This document shows, in pieces, positions 1-11,879 of a DNA stretch of 64,000 nt. The stretch is taken from NCBI GenBank assembly GCA_963971305.1, contig OZ020305.1:44279717-44343716 (forward strand), written 5' to 3'. Both the position numbers and the translations under genes were made by a program. Position 1 is the stretch's first letter. Every line of letters begins with the position of its first letter. Under the pieces are notes generated by a model. It saw only the letters and a list, made by a program, of their open reading frames with translations, had not been told where the DNA came from and did not search any database. The stretch is from Arcuatula senhousia. Taxonomy: Eukaryota; Mollusca; Bivalvia; Mytilida; Mytilidae.

Positions 1-404
1 TCACTACTTTTTCCTTCTAGCTATTAAATCATCTGTTTAAATTTCAAAATTGTCAAAAGCCCTTACCCTCTTAAGTCATAATTTGGATTCCCAGTTCAGC
101 ATAATTTGGTTTATTGTTCCATTCTCTTCATATATTCTACTCGGATGTAGGAAATAGATGGGTCAGAGAGGCCACTGGCCCAGATGAAGACCTCGAGACC
201 AGGTAAACCATGCAGGTAAAGATATTCATAAAGTGACTGGCTTTTTGAAATATTTTGGGTAGAGCGCTTCTGGTGAGTTTAAAATAGACGAAACGCGTAA
301 AATACGTAGCAAAACTTTGTTGTAATATTAATTTTAATATAATGATGTGTTACTGTCATTATCAGATTCATAAATAAGTTCAACCTCAAAATTATAAAAT
401 GAAA

Positions 405-2475
405 TTCTATAGTTTTGTCCGCTGTATCCCCTCAAATGAGTTGCTTCCGGAAAAAATACGGGCTTGTACATGTCCGCTGAGTCTCTTTGTAGCCGTAGAT
501 TTAAATGAAATAACGTTGTGTCCGCTGTGTTCCCTCAAATACTATAGTAGGTTGCTTCGAGAAAATTATCGGGCCTGTGTCCGCTGTGTCCCCTTGTAGC
601 CGTAGGTGTAAAATGAAATAACGTTGTGTCCGCTGTGTCCCCTGAAACGGGTTGCTTCCAGAAAATTTTTCGGGCTTGTGTCCGCTGTTTCCCTTTGTAG
701 CCGTAGATGTATAATGAAATAACGTTGTGTCCGCTGTGTCCCCTGAAATGGGTCGCTTCAAGAATTTTTTTCCGGGCTTGTGTCCGCTGTGTCCCCTTGT
801 AGCCGTAGATGTATAATGAAATAACGTTGTGTCCGCTGTGTCCCCTGAAACGGGTCGCTTCCAGAAAATTTTTGGGCCTGTGTCCGCTGTGTCCCCGTGT
901 AGCCGTAGATGTATAATGAATTAACGTTGTGTCCGCTGTGTCCCCTGAAACGAGTCAATCTAGAATTTTTTTCGGGTATGTGTCCGCTGTGTCCCCTTGT
1001 AGCCGTAGATGTATAATGAATTAACGTTGTGTCCGCTGTGTCCCCTGAAATGGGTCGCTTCCAGAAAAATTTTCGGGCCTGTGTCCGCTGTGTCCCCTTG
1101 TAGCCGTAGGTGTATAATGAAATAACGTTGTGTCCGCTGTGTCCCCTGAAACGGGTCGCTTCCAGAAAATTTTTCGGGCTTGTGTCCGCTGTGTCCCCTT
1201 GTAGCCGTAGATGTATAATGAATTAACGTTGTGTCCGCTGTGTCCCCTGAAACGGGTCGCTTCCAAAAATTTTTCGGGCTTGTGTCCGCTGTTTCCCCTT
1301 GTAGCCGAAGATGCATAATGAAATAACGTTGTGTCCGCTGTGTCCCCTGAAATGGCTCGCTTCCAGAAAAATTTTCGGGCCTGTGTCCGCTGTGTCCCCT
1401 TGTAGCCGTAGGTGTATAATGAAATACCGTTGTGTCCGCTGTGTCCCCTAAAATGGGTCGCTTCTAGAATTTTTTTCCGGGCTTGTGTCCGCTGTGTCCC
1501 CTTGTAGCCGTAGATGTATAATGAAATAACGTTGTGTCCGCTGTGTCCCCTGAAACGGGTCGCTTCCAGAAAATTTTTCGGGCCTGTGTCCGCTGTGTCC
1601 CCGTGTAGCCGTAGATGTATAATGAATTAACGTTGTGTCCGCTGTGTCCCCTGAAACGAGTCAATCTAGAATTTTTTTCGGGTATGTGTCCGCTGTGTCC
1701 CCTTGTAGCCGTAGATGTATAATGAATTAACGTTGTGTCCGCTGTGTCCCCTTGTAGCCGTAGATGTATAATGAATTAACGTTGTGTCCGCTGTGTCCCC
1801 TGAAACGGCTCGCTTACAGAAAATTTTTCGGGCTTGTGTCCGCTGTGTCCCCTTGTAGCCGTAGATGTATAATGAAATAACGTTGTGTCTGCTGTGTCCC
1901 CTGAAACGGGTCGCTTCCAGAAAAATTTTCGGGCCTGTGTCCGCTGTGTCCCCTTGTAGCCGTAGGTGTATAATGAAATAACGTTGTGTCCGCTGTGTCC
2001 CCTGAAACGGGTCGCTTCCAGAAAATTTTCGGGCCTGTGTCCGCTGTGTCCCCTTGTAGCCGTAGATGTATAATGAATTAACGTTGTGTCCGCTGTGTCC
2101 CCTGAAACGAGTCAATCTAGAAAATTTTTCGGGCCTGTGTCCGCTGTGTCCCCTTGTAGCCGTAGATGTATAATGAATTAACGTTGTGTCCGCTGTGTCC
2201 CCTGAAACGAGTCAATCTAGAAAATTTTTCGGGCCTGTGTCCGCTGTGTCCCCTTGTAGCCGTAGATGTATAATGAATTAACGTTGTGTCCGCTGTGTCC
2301 CCTGAAACGGGTCGCTTCCAGAAAATTTGTCGGGCCTATGTCTGCTCTGTCCCCCTGTAGCCGTAGAAGAATAGCGAAATAACGTTGTGTCCGCTGTGTC
2401 CCCCTGTAGTCGTAGATAAATAGTGAAATAACGTTGTGTCCGCTGTGTCCCCTTAGAAGCCGTAGTTTATGAGGC
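405..2475. repeat. Two-part higher-order minisatellite, about 20 copies
   Basis: Two half-units of about 50 bp alternate. One carries the core GAAACGGGTCGCTTCCAGAA, the other TTGTAGCCGTAGATGTATAA. Both end in the shared TGTGTCCGCTGTGTCCCC. The usual period is about 101 bp. The alternation breaks near 1700-1790 and 2350-2470, where the second half-unit is repeated alone. A variant, ACGAGTCAATCTAGAA, occurs at about 951, 1656, 2108 and 2211. The minus strand is open over long stretches (peptides such as GDTADT and GTQRTQ). I see no start, splice or coding bias that would make it a gene. Confidence 0.95.
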
Positions 2476-2561
2476 AATGTGCCTTGTGGTTTACATGTAT
2501 AGCGTTGTATCCGATATGTTTCATATTTCTAGTATCCATGTTTCGCTATGTTTTGGTTATA

Positions 2562-2589
2562 TTTGTGTCCGTGTGTCCGGGGACACAAA
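2562..2589. repeat. Short perfect hairpin beside the minisatellite
   Basis: TTTGTGTCC and GGACACAAA pair around a 10-base loop. The arm resembles the array's TGTGTCC core, so it may be a degenerate inverted last unit. Confidence 0.5.
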
Positions 2590-3243
2590 ATGCATGCCAT
2601 ATAAATTTTGCACCGAAATTAGGACATATCTAAACATTTGATATGTTTATAATTTGGTTTTCTTTCTCGTTCTTTTTTAAAATACAAATAAAGGTGCCAT
2701 TTTTATCATATTCTTCTGGACATGTGTGTGCAATTCATTTTACCCTATTCTTATCTCGTGAAACATTACTGTACATGCACTTCTGTTTGGACTTTGTTTT
2801 GACAGGGGTTATAATTGTAGGGATCAGAAACGAATGAAAAGAGCTCTATAAGATTTCTGTTCGGAATTTTCTAGACTCTACATTCATGACATTAAAATTA
2901 TACGAATATTACGAATCAACTTTTATACAATTTCTGACACATAAACATACACAGCCACATAAAACAATAATACATAGTTACAAGTAAAGAAAAATTAAGG
3001 GTCATTAAGGGTCCCTTGTCCTCAGTTCAAAAGACTTTTTTTATAAAGGATCCTAGTTTATTTACTTGCAATGGTGTTGAGGGGTTTAACAAATAAGTTA
3101 CTTTTTCTTCATCATTCAGATTATTGAATGGTATGTGTTCTGAAAGATATAAAGTTAAAATAGGTTACTCTTAAGTTTGCATTATAAGCACATCTTAGTA
3201 AAAAATGATTCTCGTCGTTTATGTCAAGGAATTTTAAAGTGGC

Positions 3244-3787
3244 TTAAGGTTCATCTTTACACTTCTGAAAAAATGACCGATATTTTACGTCTTTTTTCAG
3301 TCTATGTGGAGCCTAAACTACGCATTAAACTACTTAATAAGGCGTAGCAGCGTCAAGATAAATGTTTTTTGCATAAACTTTTAGTATTTTGTACGTGTAC
3401 ACTCGATCCGTTTTGCCGGGGCATTTTCTTTGCGTTTTTCAGTTCACCCAAATATAGCCAAATATCAACAATGCCCTGTCATTTGGCCTCCACGTGCAAG
3501 GTAATTTCATTATTGGTGTTATTAAATCTACTCACAATCGGTTTCATGGAAGGTTATTTAAGGGTAATTCATGCTTTATTTATGGGACAACTTGGACGGA
3601 AAGAAAATGAATAGAGAAAACAACAAAAGTAATCTTGTAAACTGGAAGGGAATATGATCGGCGATTTTTACATCTAGACGCTGCTACACGTTATTTTCTG
3701 TTTCTATGTGTCGTTTAAGTCGTACATAGACTAGAAAAATAGGTCAAATATCGACCATTTTATTCAAAGTGTAAGCATGAACCTTAA
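3244..3787. mobile_element. Foldback/MITE-like element with long (about 120 bp) inverted repeats
   Basis: The left end TTAAGGTTCATCTTTACACT is matched, imperfectly, by the reverse complement of the right end over about 120 bp, including CAGTCTATGT and GTAGCAGCGTC. The TTAA at both tips may be a piggyBac-type target duplication. It holds no transposase. Confidence 0.75.
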
Positions 3788-3879
3788 TTCCTTTAAAAAG
3801 GCTTTTTCAATTAATATGTGGTCAATGAATCAGTTTCCTGAATTCAAAGTTTGAAATTGAGAGATATGGTTTTATTTTT

Positions 3880-4690
3880 AAGGCTGGATTTAACTTTTTA
3901 TAGAAATTTAGTTTACTTTTATCATCAATACTATTCATTTTGTTTTGTTTTTTTTATAATATTTTCATAGAATGAGTTTATTTGAGTTTTTACATATCTT
4001 TTTATGTTTTTCAGTTGTTTTAATTCCGTACAAGTCTCCAGTCTTTCTAAATCAATATTTGTTTCAAAAAGTATGTCTTTTACATATGTATACCAGGTAT
4101 ACGTTCCCTTTTCATCTAGTATTTTAGTTAATTGGAAAGATTCACTTAATAGAGGGTTTAGATTTGTAGTGAAATAGCCGTGCTAAATACATACTAGTAA
4201 TAGTTGATATTTTGATATGACATTCAATGGGCATTCTACCCAGTTCTTGTCTAGTTACAAAATTTGAAGCATTCTTATATTAATGCCAAGTGCATTTTTG
4301 CAATATGCGAGATGCAGATTTATCAATAAAATGGAAAGGGTCTACATTTTTCCCTGAGACCAGGGCTCTGTTAAATTGTTTTTAGCATTAAAATGGCAAC
4401 TATACGAGTCTAAAAATGTAATTTCAGAATTGTATGTTTAATAGATAGGTCTTACTAGTGTGTCAAAGAGGTTATTAGAAACATTTACTGGAAGATTACT
4501 TAGAGATTTGGTATAAGACTTTATAGAAAATAATACCTTTTTTGTCTATTTGGTTAATTCTGTTGTACTATGGCTCATGTTGCCATTGGACTTTGAAATA
4601 AGTAATCCTAAATAAGGATATTCTGAGACATTTTCTATTGTCTCATTATTAAAAATAAGTATATTACATATAAGTTGGGAGAAATTGATC
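3880..4690 (-). pseudogene. Degenerate non-LTR retrotransposon, C-terminal ORF2 fragment
   Basis: Minus-strand reading in several frames gives recognisable pieces of the region after the reverse transcriptase of LINEs: ENVSEYPYLGLLISKS, SLSNLPVNVSNNLFDTLVRP, RQELGRMPIECHIKISTI, SESFQLTKILDEKGTYTW, and a Lys-rich end. Stops and frame changes show it is dead. The upstream polymerase and endonuclease parts are missing. The right side is cut by the element at 4713. Confidence 0.65.
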
Positions 4691-4712
4691 TGGATGAATT
4701 CGCTATTTCATT

Positions 4713-5162
4713 GGGGGGGGGGGGCAAGGGGGTTAGCTGTTCCTGTGTTATTGGCTTAAATTGGTTCTCTGTTAGCTGTTATTGCAGATATCAGATTTAA
4801 TGTTAACTGTTATTGACCAGTTCTGTGTTAACTGTTATTGAAGAAATTCAGTTTACTGTTACCTGTTATTGAATAATATAATTTTATGTTATCTGTTATT
4901 AAAAATAGTATGTTAGCTAAATTGAAATGGTCAGTCCAAAATGAGAGCTGTCACAACTAAAAGTGGTAGAACTGTGAAAGTGTCAACTAAGTTCACATAG
5001 TTTTTAGCTGTTATTGGTTTTAATACTTACATATTAACTGTTTTTTACTTTTTAAATGCTGTTATCTATTATTGAGGATATCAATTCTCTGTTATCTGTT
5101 ATTGGGGAAAATCAATTCCCTGTTAAGGTGTTATTGGACCCTCCCTTGCCCCCCCCCCCCCC
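4713..5162. mobile_element. Element with poly-G/poly-C inverted ends and a GTTA-CTGTTATTG core array
   Basis: The left end is a run of 12 G then CAAGGGGG; the right end is CCCTCCCTTG followed by a long C run. The inside has about a dozen degenerate copies of GTTAxCTGTTATTG. TTCATT occurs just outside both ends (4707-4712 and 5165-5170), a possible 6 bp target duplication. Confidence 0.6.
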
Positions 5163-5267
5163 TCTTCATTGGTTCCTATAGGCCGCGTATGGTCACATGC
5201 AAATATTGACATTGTATATGTGCACACACTTTCTCTGACGTAGTAGATCCATGGTCAGTTTGACATA

Positions 5268-5419
5268 GGCGGATCCGGGGGGGCCTGGATGGCCCGCCCC
5301 CCCCCCCCCTTTTGGTGGAAAATTTTGGTTGAATATATAGGAAATCATTGAAGCGTGATCAAAGCGGGCCCCCTCTTAGGCCAGTCAGTGCCCCTCTTTT
5401 CAGAAGTTCTGGATCCGCC
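5268..5419. mobile_element. 150 bp palindromic-ended MITE, copy 1
   Basis: Ends are GGCGGATCC and GGATCCGCC. The inside has runs of C, TTTTGGTGGAAAATTTTGGT and GGGCCCCCTCTTAGGCCAGT. A second copy in opposite orientation lies at 42085-42234. Confidence 0.8.
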
Positions 5420-5617
5420 ACTGGTTTGATAGGTAAATAGTGACATGCCTCGTGATAAAATTGAGTCAAAAGAGAAAACTGAGAAAATAATTATTAATTG
5501 TTTATTGTTATCTCTGGGAAAAAGAAAAAAAACTAAAAAATAAATCATCGTTTACATTTAAATATACTTTATCATTACAACAAACAACTATAAATAAACA
5601 AAGGGCTCATAGAATTG

Positions 5618-5850
5618 CCTTCTCATGGGGTTTTTGATTACATGATTCCCAGGCCATTTTAAAGGTGATTACTTGATTACAAGAGCAAATATTTAATGAT
5701 TATTAGATTACAAAGGTTGAATTTTTGATTACTTGATTCCTATTGGGAAAAAGTTTTTGATTACATTTCTAAAAGAATATATGATTATTTGATTACATTG
5801 GCAAAATATGGCTGATTACTTGATTCCTGGTACCCCCCATGAGGAGCCCC
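5618..5850. repeat. Degenerate GATTACTTGATTCC repeats with inverted ends
   Basis: About eight copies of GATTAC(T/A)TGATT(A/C)C at irregular spacing, bounded by CTCATGGGG on the left and CCCCCCATGAG on the right. Probably a small TIR element with a variable core. Confidence 0.5.
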
Positions 5851-5859
5851 ATAGAAGGC

Positions 5860-7030
5860 CTTAATATCCCCCTTTTATCGCTTCTTCTGATAATATGTCG
5901 CGTATTGCCTAACTATTTAGTGTCGGCTGCTGCTGCATGCATTATAACATAGGAATGGTCCTGGTGTGGGATTTATGAACAAATTTATACAAAAAGACTG
6001 TCATGACAATGCGAATTTCAACTTTAAAAAAAATCAACAACAAAAAACAAACAAACAACAACAAAAACAAAACAAACAAACAAAATAATACGAACGACTT
6101 TAAATTTGAATTATAAATTATATGCATTTTAAGTAGACCTTGGACCTATTCATGACTGGCCTCGTTGAAGACTGCTGGCGGTTTTTCATTGACTTTACCG
6201 TTTGTCATGTGATTTTATGTGAACTGTGTACATAGCATGCACCTTTTCCACAGAAGTTATCATACTGTTATAAACATTGACCTATTTGATAATAAGAAGA
6301 ATGAATGGGATTATTGGGGATCAAGATCTCAAATATTCATGGAACTCATGGACCTTGTATATAATATCCGTGGTCTCTTTACCATTGTAACATATGGTTA
6401 TGAAAAAAAAGTAAAGTTAAAGTTGAAGAGTGAAAAACCAAACACCACTGTTGTTTCTAGAAAAAACTAAATTCCAAAAACTATCTCAAGTCATATAAGT
6501 AAATCTATATAAATGTATGAATCAAAGGCTGACTAACTTCGATCAGTGTAAGAAATATAAGATAAGAAATAGGAATCCAGTTTTTGAAACATTCAATATA
6601 ACAGACAAGCACTATTCAAGACTGAGGCACTTAAAAAAAAATGTTTATAAATTATAGCCTACTCAAGTATGTTGTCAGTTGGTTGGATATATATTTTTTT
6701 AAGAATGAAGAACTATGGTTGAGTTCCAGGTTAAGTGAATGTTTTCATATTGTGCTACATGTTAGGAGTCAATTATATTTCACCACTGAATGTGTTTTGG
6801 GTATTATGTTGACTTTGAAGCAGCAAAGAGGCACCAATAGGGCACTCTAGAGTCAAAAGTCCAAAAGGGCAAAAACAAAAAACAAACAGTAAACAGCACT
6901 AAAGATTAAAATACAATGTCAATGTAGTCAATCCTTCTCAATTGTTTTTGCACAGTTCAATTGTCTTAATTCAATCCATTGATGTCCCGTGTCATATAAA
7001 TCGAGTTACATGCGTTATAATGATTCAATT
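5860..7030. other. Intergenic, no gene seen
   Basis: AT-rich sequence with A-rich simple repeats near 6028-6085 and scattered short frames of 60-83 codons that show no family match, no splice context and no codon bias. Confidence 0.5.
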
Positions 7031-7044
7031 ATCACTATGGTATC

Positions 7045-7375
7045 AGCGGGGATATACTCCCCGCTGTAAGGGTATCACAAAACACACTAATGGGTATGTA
7101 CATGTTCATCTCTTATAATGAGGGGGTGCTTTTTACAATCGCTTCTCAGATCAATTGACAAAGATAGATCAAAATGATCGTAGTATCTGATAGAGGGGTG
7201 TCGCTTGCTACGGTGCCCTCCGGTGCCCTCCGCTGCGCTGTATGCTGAAGATAAAGATCACTCTGGTATTGCTTCCAGAATAGTAAAGTAAAGTCAAGTC
7301 CTCGGGGTGTCGCCCTCCGCTATGCCAAGGCATCGCTCCGCCGGGCGACTGCGCTGCGCAGCCTCATTATTTGAC
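7045..7375. repeat. GC-rich patch with hairpins
   Basis: Starts with the hairpin AGCGGGG-ATATAC-CCCCGCT near 7046-7067. At 7195-7375 there are repeated CGGTGCCCTCCG, CCCTCCGCT and GGCATCGCTCCGCCGGGCGA segments. It looks like pieces of dispersed repeats; no gene is seen. Confidence 0.45.
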
Positions 7376-7766
7376 CCAAGAAAGTACACATGAAACTGTA
7401 TCCCAAGTTTCAATTGGAAGTTACAGACTCTGGAGGCCCAGCCCTAGGTACTCCTTTTTCAGCCCATGGTTTGATGTGAGAAATTTCATGAAAGGCAAAC
7501 TTGCATCTAATATATAATGGATTCCAAGTCATGTTCTACCATTGTACAGGCCTCTCATGTACCCCAATTTACATCACTAGATTATACATAGTGACTTTGA
7601 AAGAATTTTTTATCAGAGAAACATAATGAGTTTGAATTTGAATTTATTTATGAGAATTGGACGTCGATTTTAAGGTAACTTATTTGACTCTTTTGACAAT
7701 TCAGTCAATTGAACTCATATGTCAATCCAGTCAATTCAGTAAAAACAGCAATTCTGCACCATTATG

Positions 7767-8640
7767 AACCTAACCTTATAGTCGAGGTGGCTCCCTGATA
7801 CTAACATATTGAAATGTTAACTCTAAGCTGATAGTCGATGCGGCTCCCTGATGTTAACCTGATAGTCGAGACGGCTGTCTGATGCTAACCTATTGAAATT
7901 CTTACCCTAACCTGATAGTCGAGGCGGCTCCCTGAATCTATCTAATGGAAATGCCAACCCTTACATGATAGGCGAGGCGGCTCCCTGATGTAACCTTTTG
8001 AAATGCTAACCCTAACCTGATAGTCGACGCGGCTCCCTGGTGCTAAGCTATTGAAATTCTAACCCTAATCTGATAGTTGATGTGGCTCCCAAATTCTAAC
8101 CCTAACCTGATAGTCGAGGCGGCTCCCTGATGTAACCTTTTGAAATTCTAACCCTAACCTAGTAGAGGCGGCTCCCTGATGTAACCTTTTGAAATGCTAA
8201 CCCTAACCTGATAGTCGACGCGGCTCCCTGTTGCTAAGCTATTAAAATGCTAACCCTAACCTGATAGTCGAGGCGGCTCCCAAATGCCAACTTATTGAAA
8301 TGATAACCCTAACCTGATAGTCGACGCAGCTCCCTGATGCTAATCTATTGAAATGCTAACCCTAACTTGATAGTTGAGGCGGCTGCCTAATGTAACCTAT
8401 TAAAATGCTAACCTTAACCTGTTGGTCGACGCGGCTCCCTGGTGCTAAGCTATTGAAATGCTAACCCTAACCTGATAGTCGAGGCGGCTCCTTGATGATG
8501 CTAACATGATAGTCGAAACGACTCCCTGACACTTACATGATAGTCAAGTCGGCTCCTTGATGCTAAACCTTATAGTCGAGGCTGCTCCCTAATGCTAACC
8601 TATTGAAATGCTTACCCTAACCTAGCTGACAGATGCCAAA
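7767..8640. repeat. 50-60 bp tandem array with telomere-like CTAACCCTAACC in each unit
   Basis: About 16-18 units of TGATAGTCGAGGCGGCTCCC followed by TGATGCTAACCTATTGAAAT and GCTAACCCTAACC. The last part is two copies of the CCCTAA telomere unit (complement of TTAGGG) in most units. Units vary in length from about 40 to 60 bp. Confidence 0.9.
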
Positions 8641-9789
8641 CTGATAGTTTATACGGCAGTATGAGATTGATAGAATAATATCCCTGATACTAACGAAGAC
8701 TACTATCATAGACCTATATATCAAATATTTAATATACAGATCTATGCTACTATAGTATTGTTTTTTTTCAAATTTTATTAAAAATTCAAAATAATTTTAC
8801 AGGTCTGCGAGATGATTGAACGTATGTTACTTTATCGGACGCGGTCGAATGCTTATTAGCAGGACCAAGTGAAGATCATTTTCAATCGCCAATTGTTAGG
8901 ACTTATCTGGTGCAATATACGTTTCTATCCCGGTGAAAATATTATACCCCGTCATGAACATGAAAACAAAGTTGAAATGCACAGCTTGAGGTGGTAAATC
9001 ACATGAAATTATAAAAAAAATCATGTTATCTGCGGCTATAACAGTACACAACGCAAACAAAATTATTTGTAAGCTGAAGTGGGTGTACACCTTGAATCTG
9101 CACTTGAAAAAAAGCGATAATTTGATTCTGCACAATTTCAAAACATAGTTTCAAAGTTTATAATCTACTAACATTACATGTAATTGTAACTGGTGCTTGC
9201 TTTTAAAGACATACTGTTCATTTAAGATTTAAGGAATACTATATTCAAAGGCATGAAATTATGTCACAGACCAGTGTTTTTAGGATACAGAATATATTTA
9301 TGGGCATATGATATATATATAAATTGTAAGGCAATTACTATTTTATTACTAAAAATTTCCACCTTCTTTCGTTAATAATAAACAAATTTTTATTTATATC
9401 AAGTGTCTTATTCATTGATATACATGTAACATTTGAGCTTACATTTTAATGCGGCTCTGTAAAAGCAGCCCTTATTGCTTAAACATGTATTCATCTTATT
9501 TAGAATGGTAGTTTAAACATATTTATTTATCCTGGATTGAGAAACAAGCCTTATGCTTCTATAAATCCCTTTCCAACATGTTAAAGCCAGGTATTGTGCA
9601 TTTTTTGTTTAAAAGGAATATTATCATGATTATTGGGAAATATAAATAATCTTAAAATTGAAAAAAACAAAAAAAATATTGTTTCAACAGTCAGGGGCGT
9701 AACATATTTTAGTTATTACAGAAAAATCAGCATCATTTGTTATTAAACCAAAATATCAAGAGTTGTCTGCCCTTACAATCAATAACTAT

Positions 9790-10140
9790 AACTAGAAACT
9801 ATGTTGGCAACATTGCCGAACATGGATGTGTTCTGTTTCAATAAATGTTTGTGACAGTAAATGCATAGAAATGTTCATAAAATGTTGGCGACGTTGGGGA
9901 CATTACCGAACAACCCCATGTTCGGTAAATGTTAGCGACGTTGGCGACATTACCGAAAACCCCATGCTCGGTAAATGTTAGCGACGTTGGCGACATTACC
10001 GAACAACCCCATGTTCGGTAAATGTTAGCGACGATGGCGACATTACCGAACAACCCCATGTTCGGTAATGTTAGCGACGTTGGCGACGTTACCGAACAGG
10101 GGGTGTTCGGAAATGTTGCCGACGTTGGCGGTCTTGATGG
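9790..10140. repeat. 48 bp palindromic minisatellite
   Basis: Units of about 48 bp with GTTCGGTAAATGTTAGCGAC and GTTGGCGACATTACCGAAC. The unit ends are complementary (GTTCGGTAA / TTACCGAAC), so each unit can fold. Four regular copies lie between 9890 and 10095, with degenerate ones on both sides. Confidence 0.85.
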
Positions 10141-10808
10141 CGGGTTGGCGGGTATTTACACAATCCTGTACCAGTATGTTTTTTTAATTGTTTGCTAAAA
10201 TTGTTGTTTACATCAAGTTAGAACTAATAATGGTAAAAGTGGCAATTACTCAATGTATATGTTGAAGCCCCTCAACCTCACACCTTGATCTAATATAAAG
10301 TTGTCTCTTCTATGCTGTTTTTACTAACGAGTTGGATAATAGTTTAAAAACAATTCCGCATATTGCCTATTCTAAAATTATTTGATATATAAAAGACAAC
10401 AAATAAATGTGTATATCTATTTAGAGGGGGGTTGACATTTTGCTTCAATCTCTTTTCATTGGCTTTTCCTTAAACAATATGAAAACAGGACAATAGGGCA
10501 TCGACATTGGGTTAATTGGTTTTTTTTTATTCGAGACTACCGGTTCTTTCCTAGAAACTGACATCAATGATTTACATTCTAAACAAGACTTAAATACTTA
10601 CTAGTATCTTAACAAGGAAAAAAAATATTTCCTGACAACCGCTGATCCAATTAGTAAACTCTGTGGTTACTAACAATAAGGAAATGAAACCCAGTGGCCA
10701 TTGTAATGACAGGGTCAATCCCGACAACTGAATATATATCAAACCTTTAAGAAGTATTCAGCTTTCAGAAATAATATACAGTTACTTCAATCACATAAGG
10801 TGTGTGTA

Positions 10809-10816
10809 TGACGTCA
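10809..10816. promoter_or_regulatory. CRE-type octamer TGACGTCA
   Basis: Perfect palindromic CRE core in unannotated sequence; no nearby gene start is seen. Confidence 0.3.
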
Positions 10817-11035
10817 ACGGGATCCTTTACTCATCCGTCGAGTTTATGTTGATAGTAAAACGAGGAAGTTTGTTATAAGACTAAAAGGATCTATTTGATA
10901 TAAAATTATTTGCTGCAACGTGTTACCAAAAGAAGTATAGGGGTCACTTTGGAACTATCTTTGTTTCGTCCTGCATCCTGTCAAAAATGCCCGTCACAGT
11001 AACTACTGTTCGAACTTATGATACTTGCATTTTTT

Positions 11036-11793
11036 ATACCCCGCCACACGAAGTGGCAGGGTATTATGTTATACCCTCAGTTTTTTTCGGTGTCTGTCCG
11101 TCCGTCCGTCTGTCTGTCCGTCTGTCTGTCCGTCTGTCTGTCCGTCCCCCGAAGGTTTCCGACCAATAACTTGAAAACGCGTCAAAGGATTTGAATGATA
11201 TTTTGCACAGCTGCTTAATACAATAAAATACAGGTCAAGTTCGATTTCCAGCATGATCAAAAAAATAGTTTTCGAGATAGGCCACTTTGAAAAATCAAAT
11301 TTCATGAAATTTTGAGTTTCCGACCAATAACTTGAAAACGCGTCAAAGGATTTGAATGATATTTTGCACAGCTGTTTAGTACAATAAAATACAGGTCAAG
11401 TTCGATTTCCAGCATGATCCAAAAAATAGTTTTCGAGATAGGTCACTTTGAAAAATCAAATTTCATGAAATTTTGCGTTTTCGACCAATAACTTGAAAAC
11501 GCGTCAAAGGATTTGAATGATATTTTGCACAGCTGTTTAGTACAATAAAATACAGGTCAAGTTTGATTTCCAGCTTGATCCAATAAATAGGTTTCGAGAT
11601 AGGCCACTTTGAAAAATCAAATTTCATGAAATTTTGAGTTTCCGACCAATATCTTGAAAACACTTCATTGGATTCAAATGATATTTTGTACAGCTATTGA
11701 GTACAATAAAATACAGGTCAAGTTCAATTTCCAGGAAAGGCCACTTTGAAATCAAATTTTATGAACTTTTGATATTATAACGTGGCGGGGTAT
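11036..11793. mobile_element. TIR element with internal 162 bp tandem array
   Basis: Ends ATACCCCGCCAC and GTGGCGGGGTAT are inverted repeats. After the left end comes a (TCTGTCCG)n microsatellite at about 11093-11150, then about four units of about 162 bp starting TTTCCGACCAATAACTTGAA (11155, 11319, 11480, 11640). No transposase frame. Related CCGTCTGTCCG-bearing sequences lie at 16620-16890 and 23000-23260. Confidence 0.8.
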
Positions 11794-11879
11794 CATTTAA
11801 TGTCCCATTACATGCCCTATTTTTTAGTGTTCTTATAAATTAATTACATTTACTATTCTGTATTCTTAACTTAAAAGTA

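Noticed and set aside
960..2115. Minus-strand frames of 81-149 codons in the minisatellite
   Set aside because: Frames in several registers come from a repeat lacking stops; no start context, splice sites or conservation.
3880..4690. Functional reverse transcriptase gene
   Set aside because: Only the C-terminal part is present, with stops and frame changes; the catalytic region is missing.
9887..10095. Palindromic regular repeats resembling a CRISPR array
   Set aside because: Units are contiguous with no unique spacers, no cas genes are present and the host is an animal.
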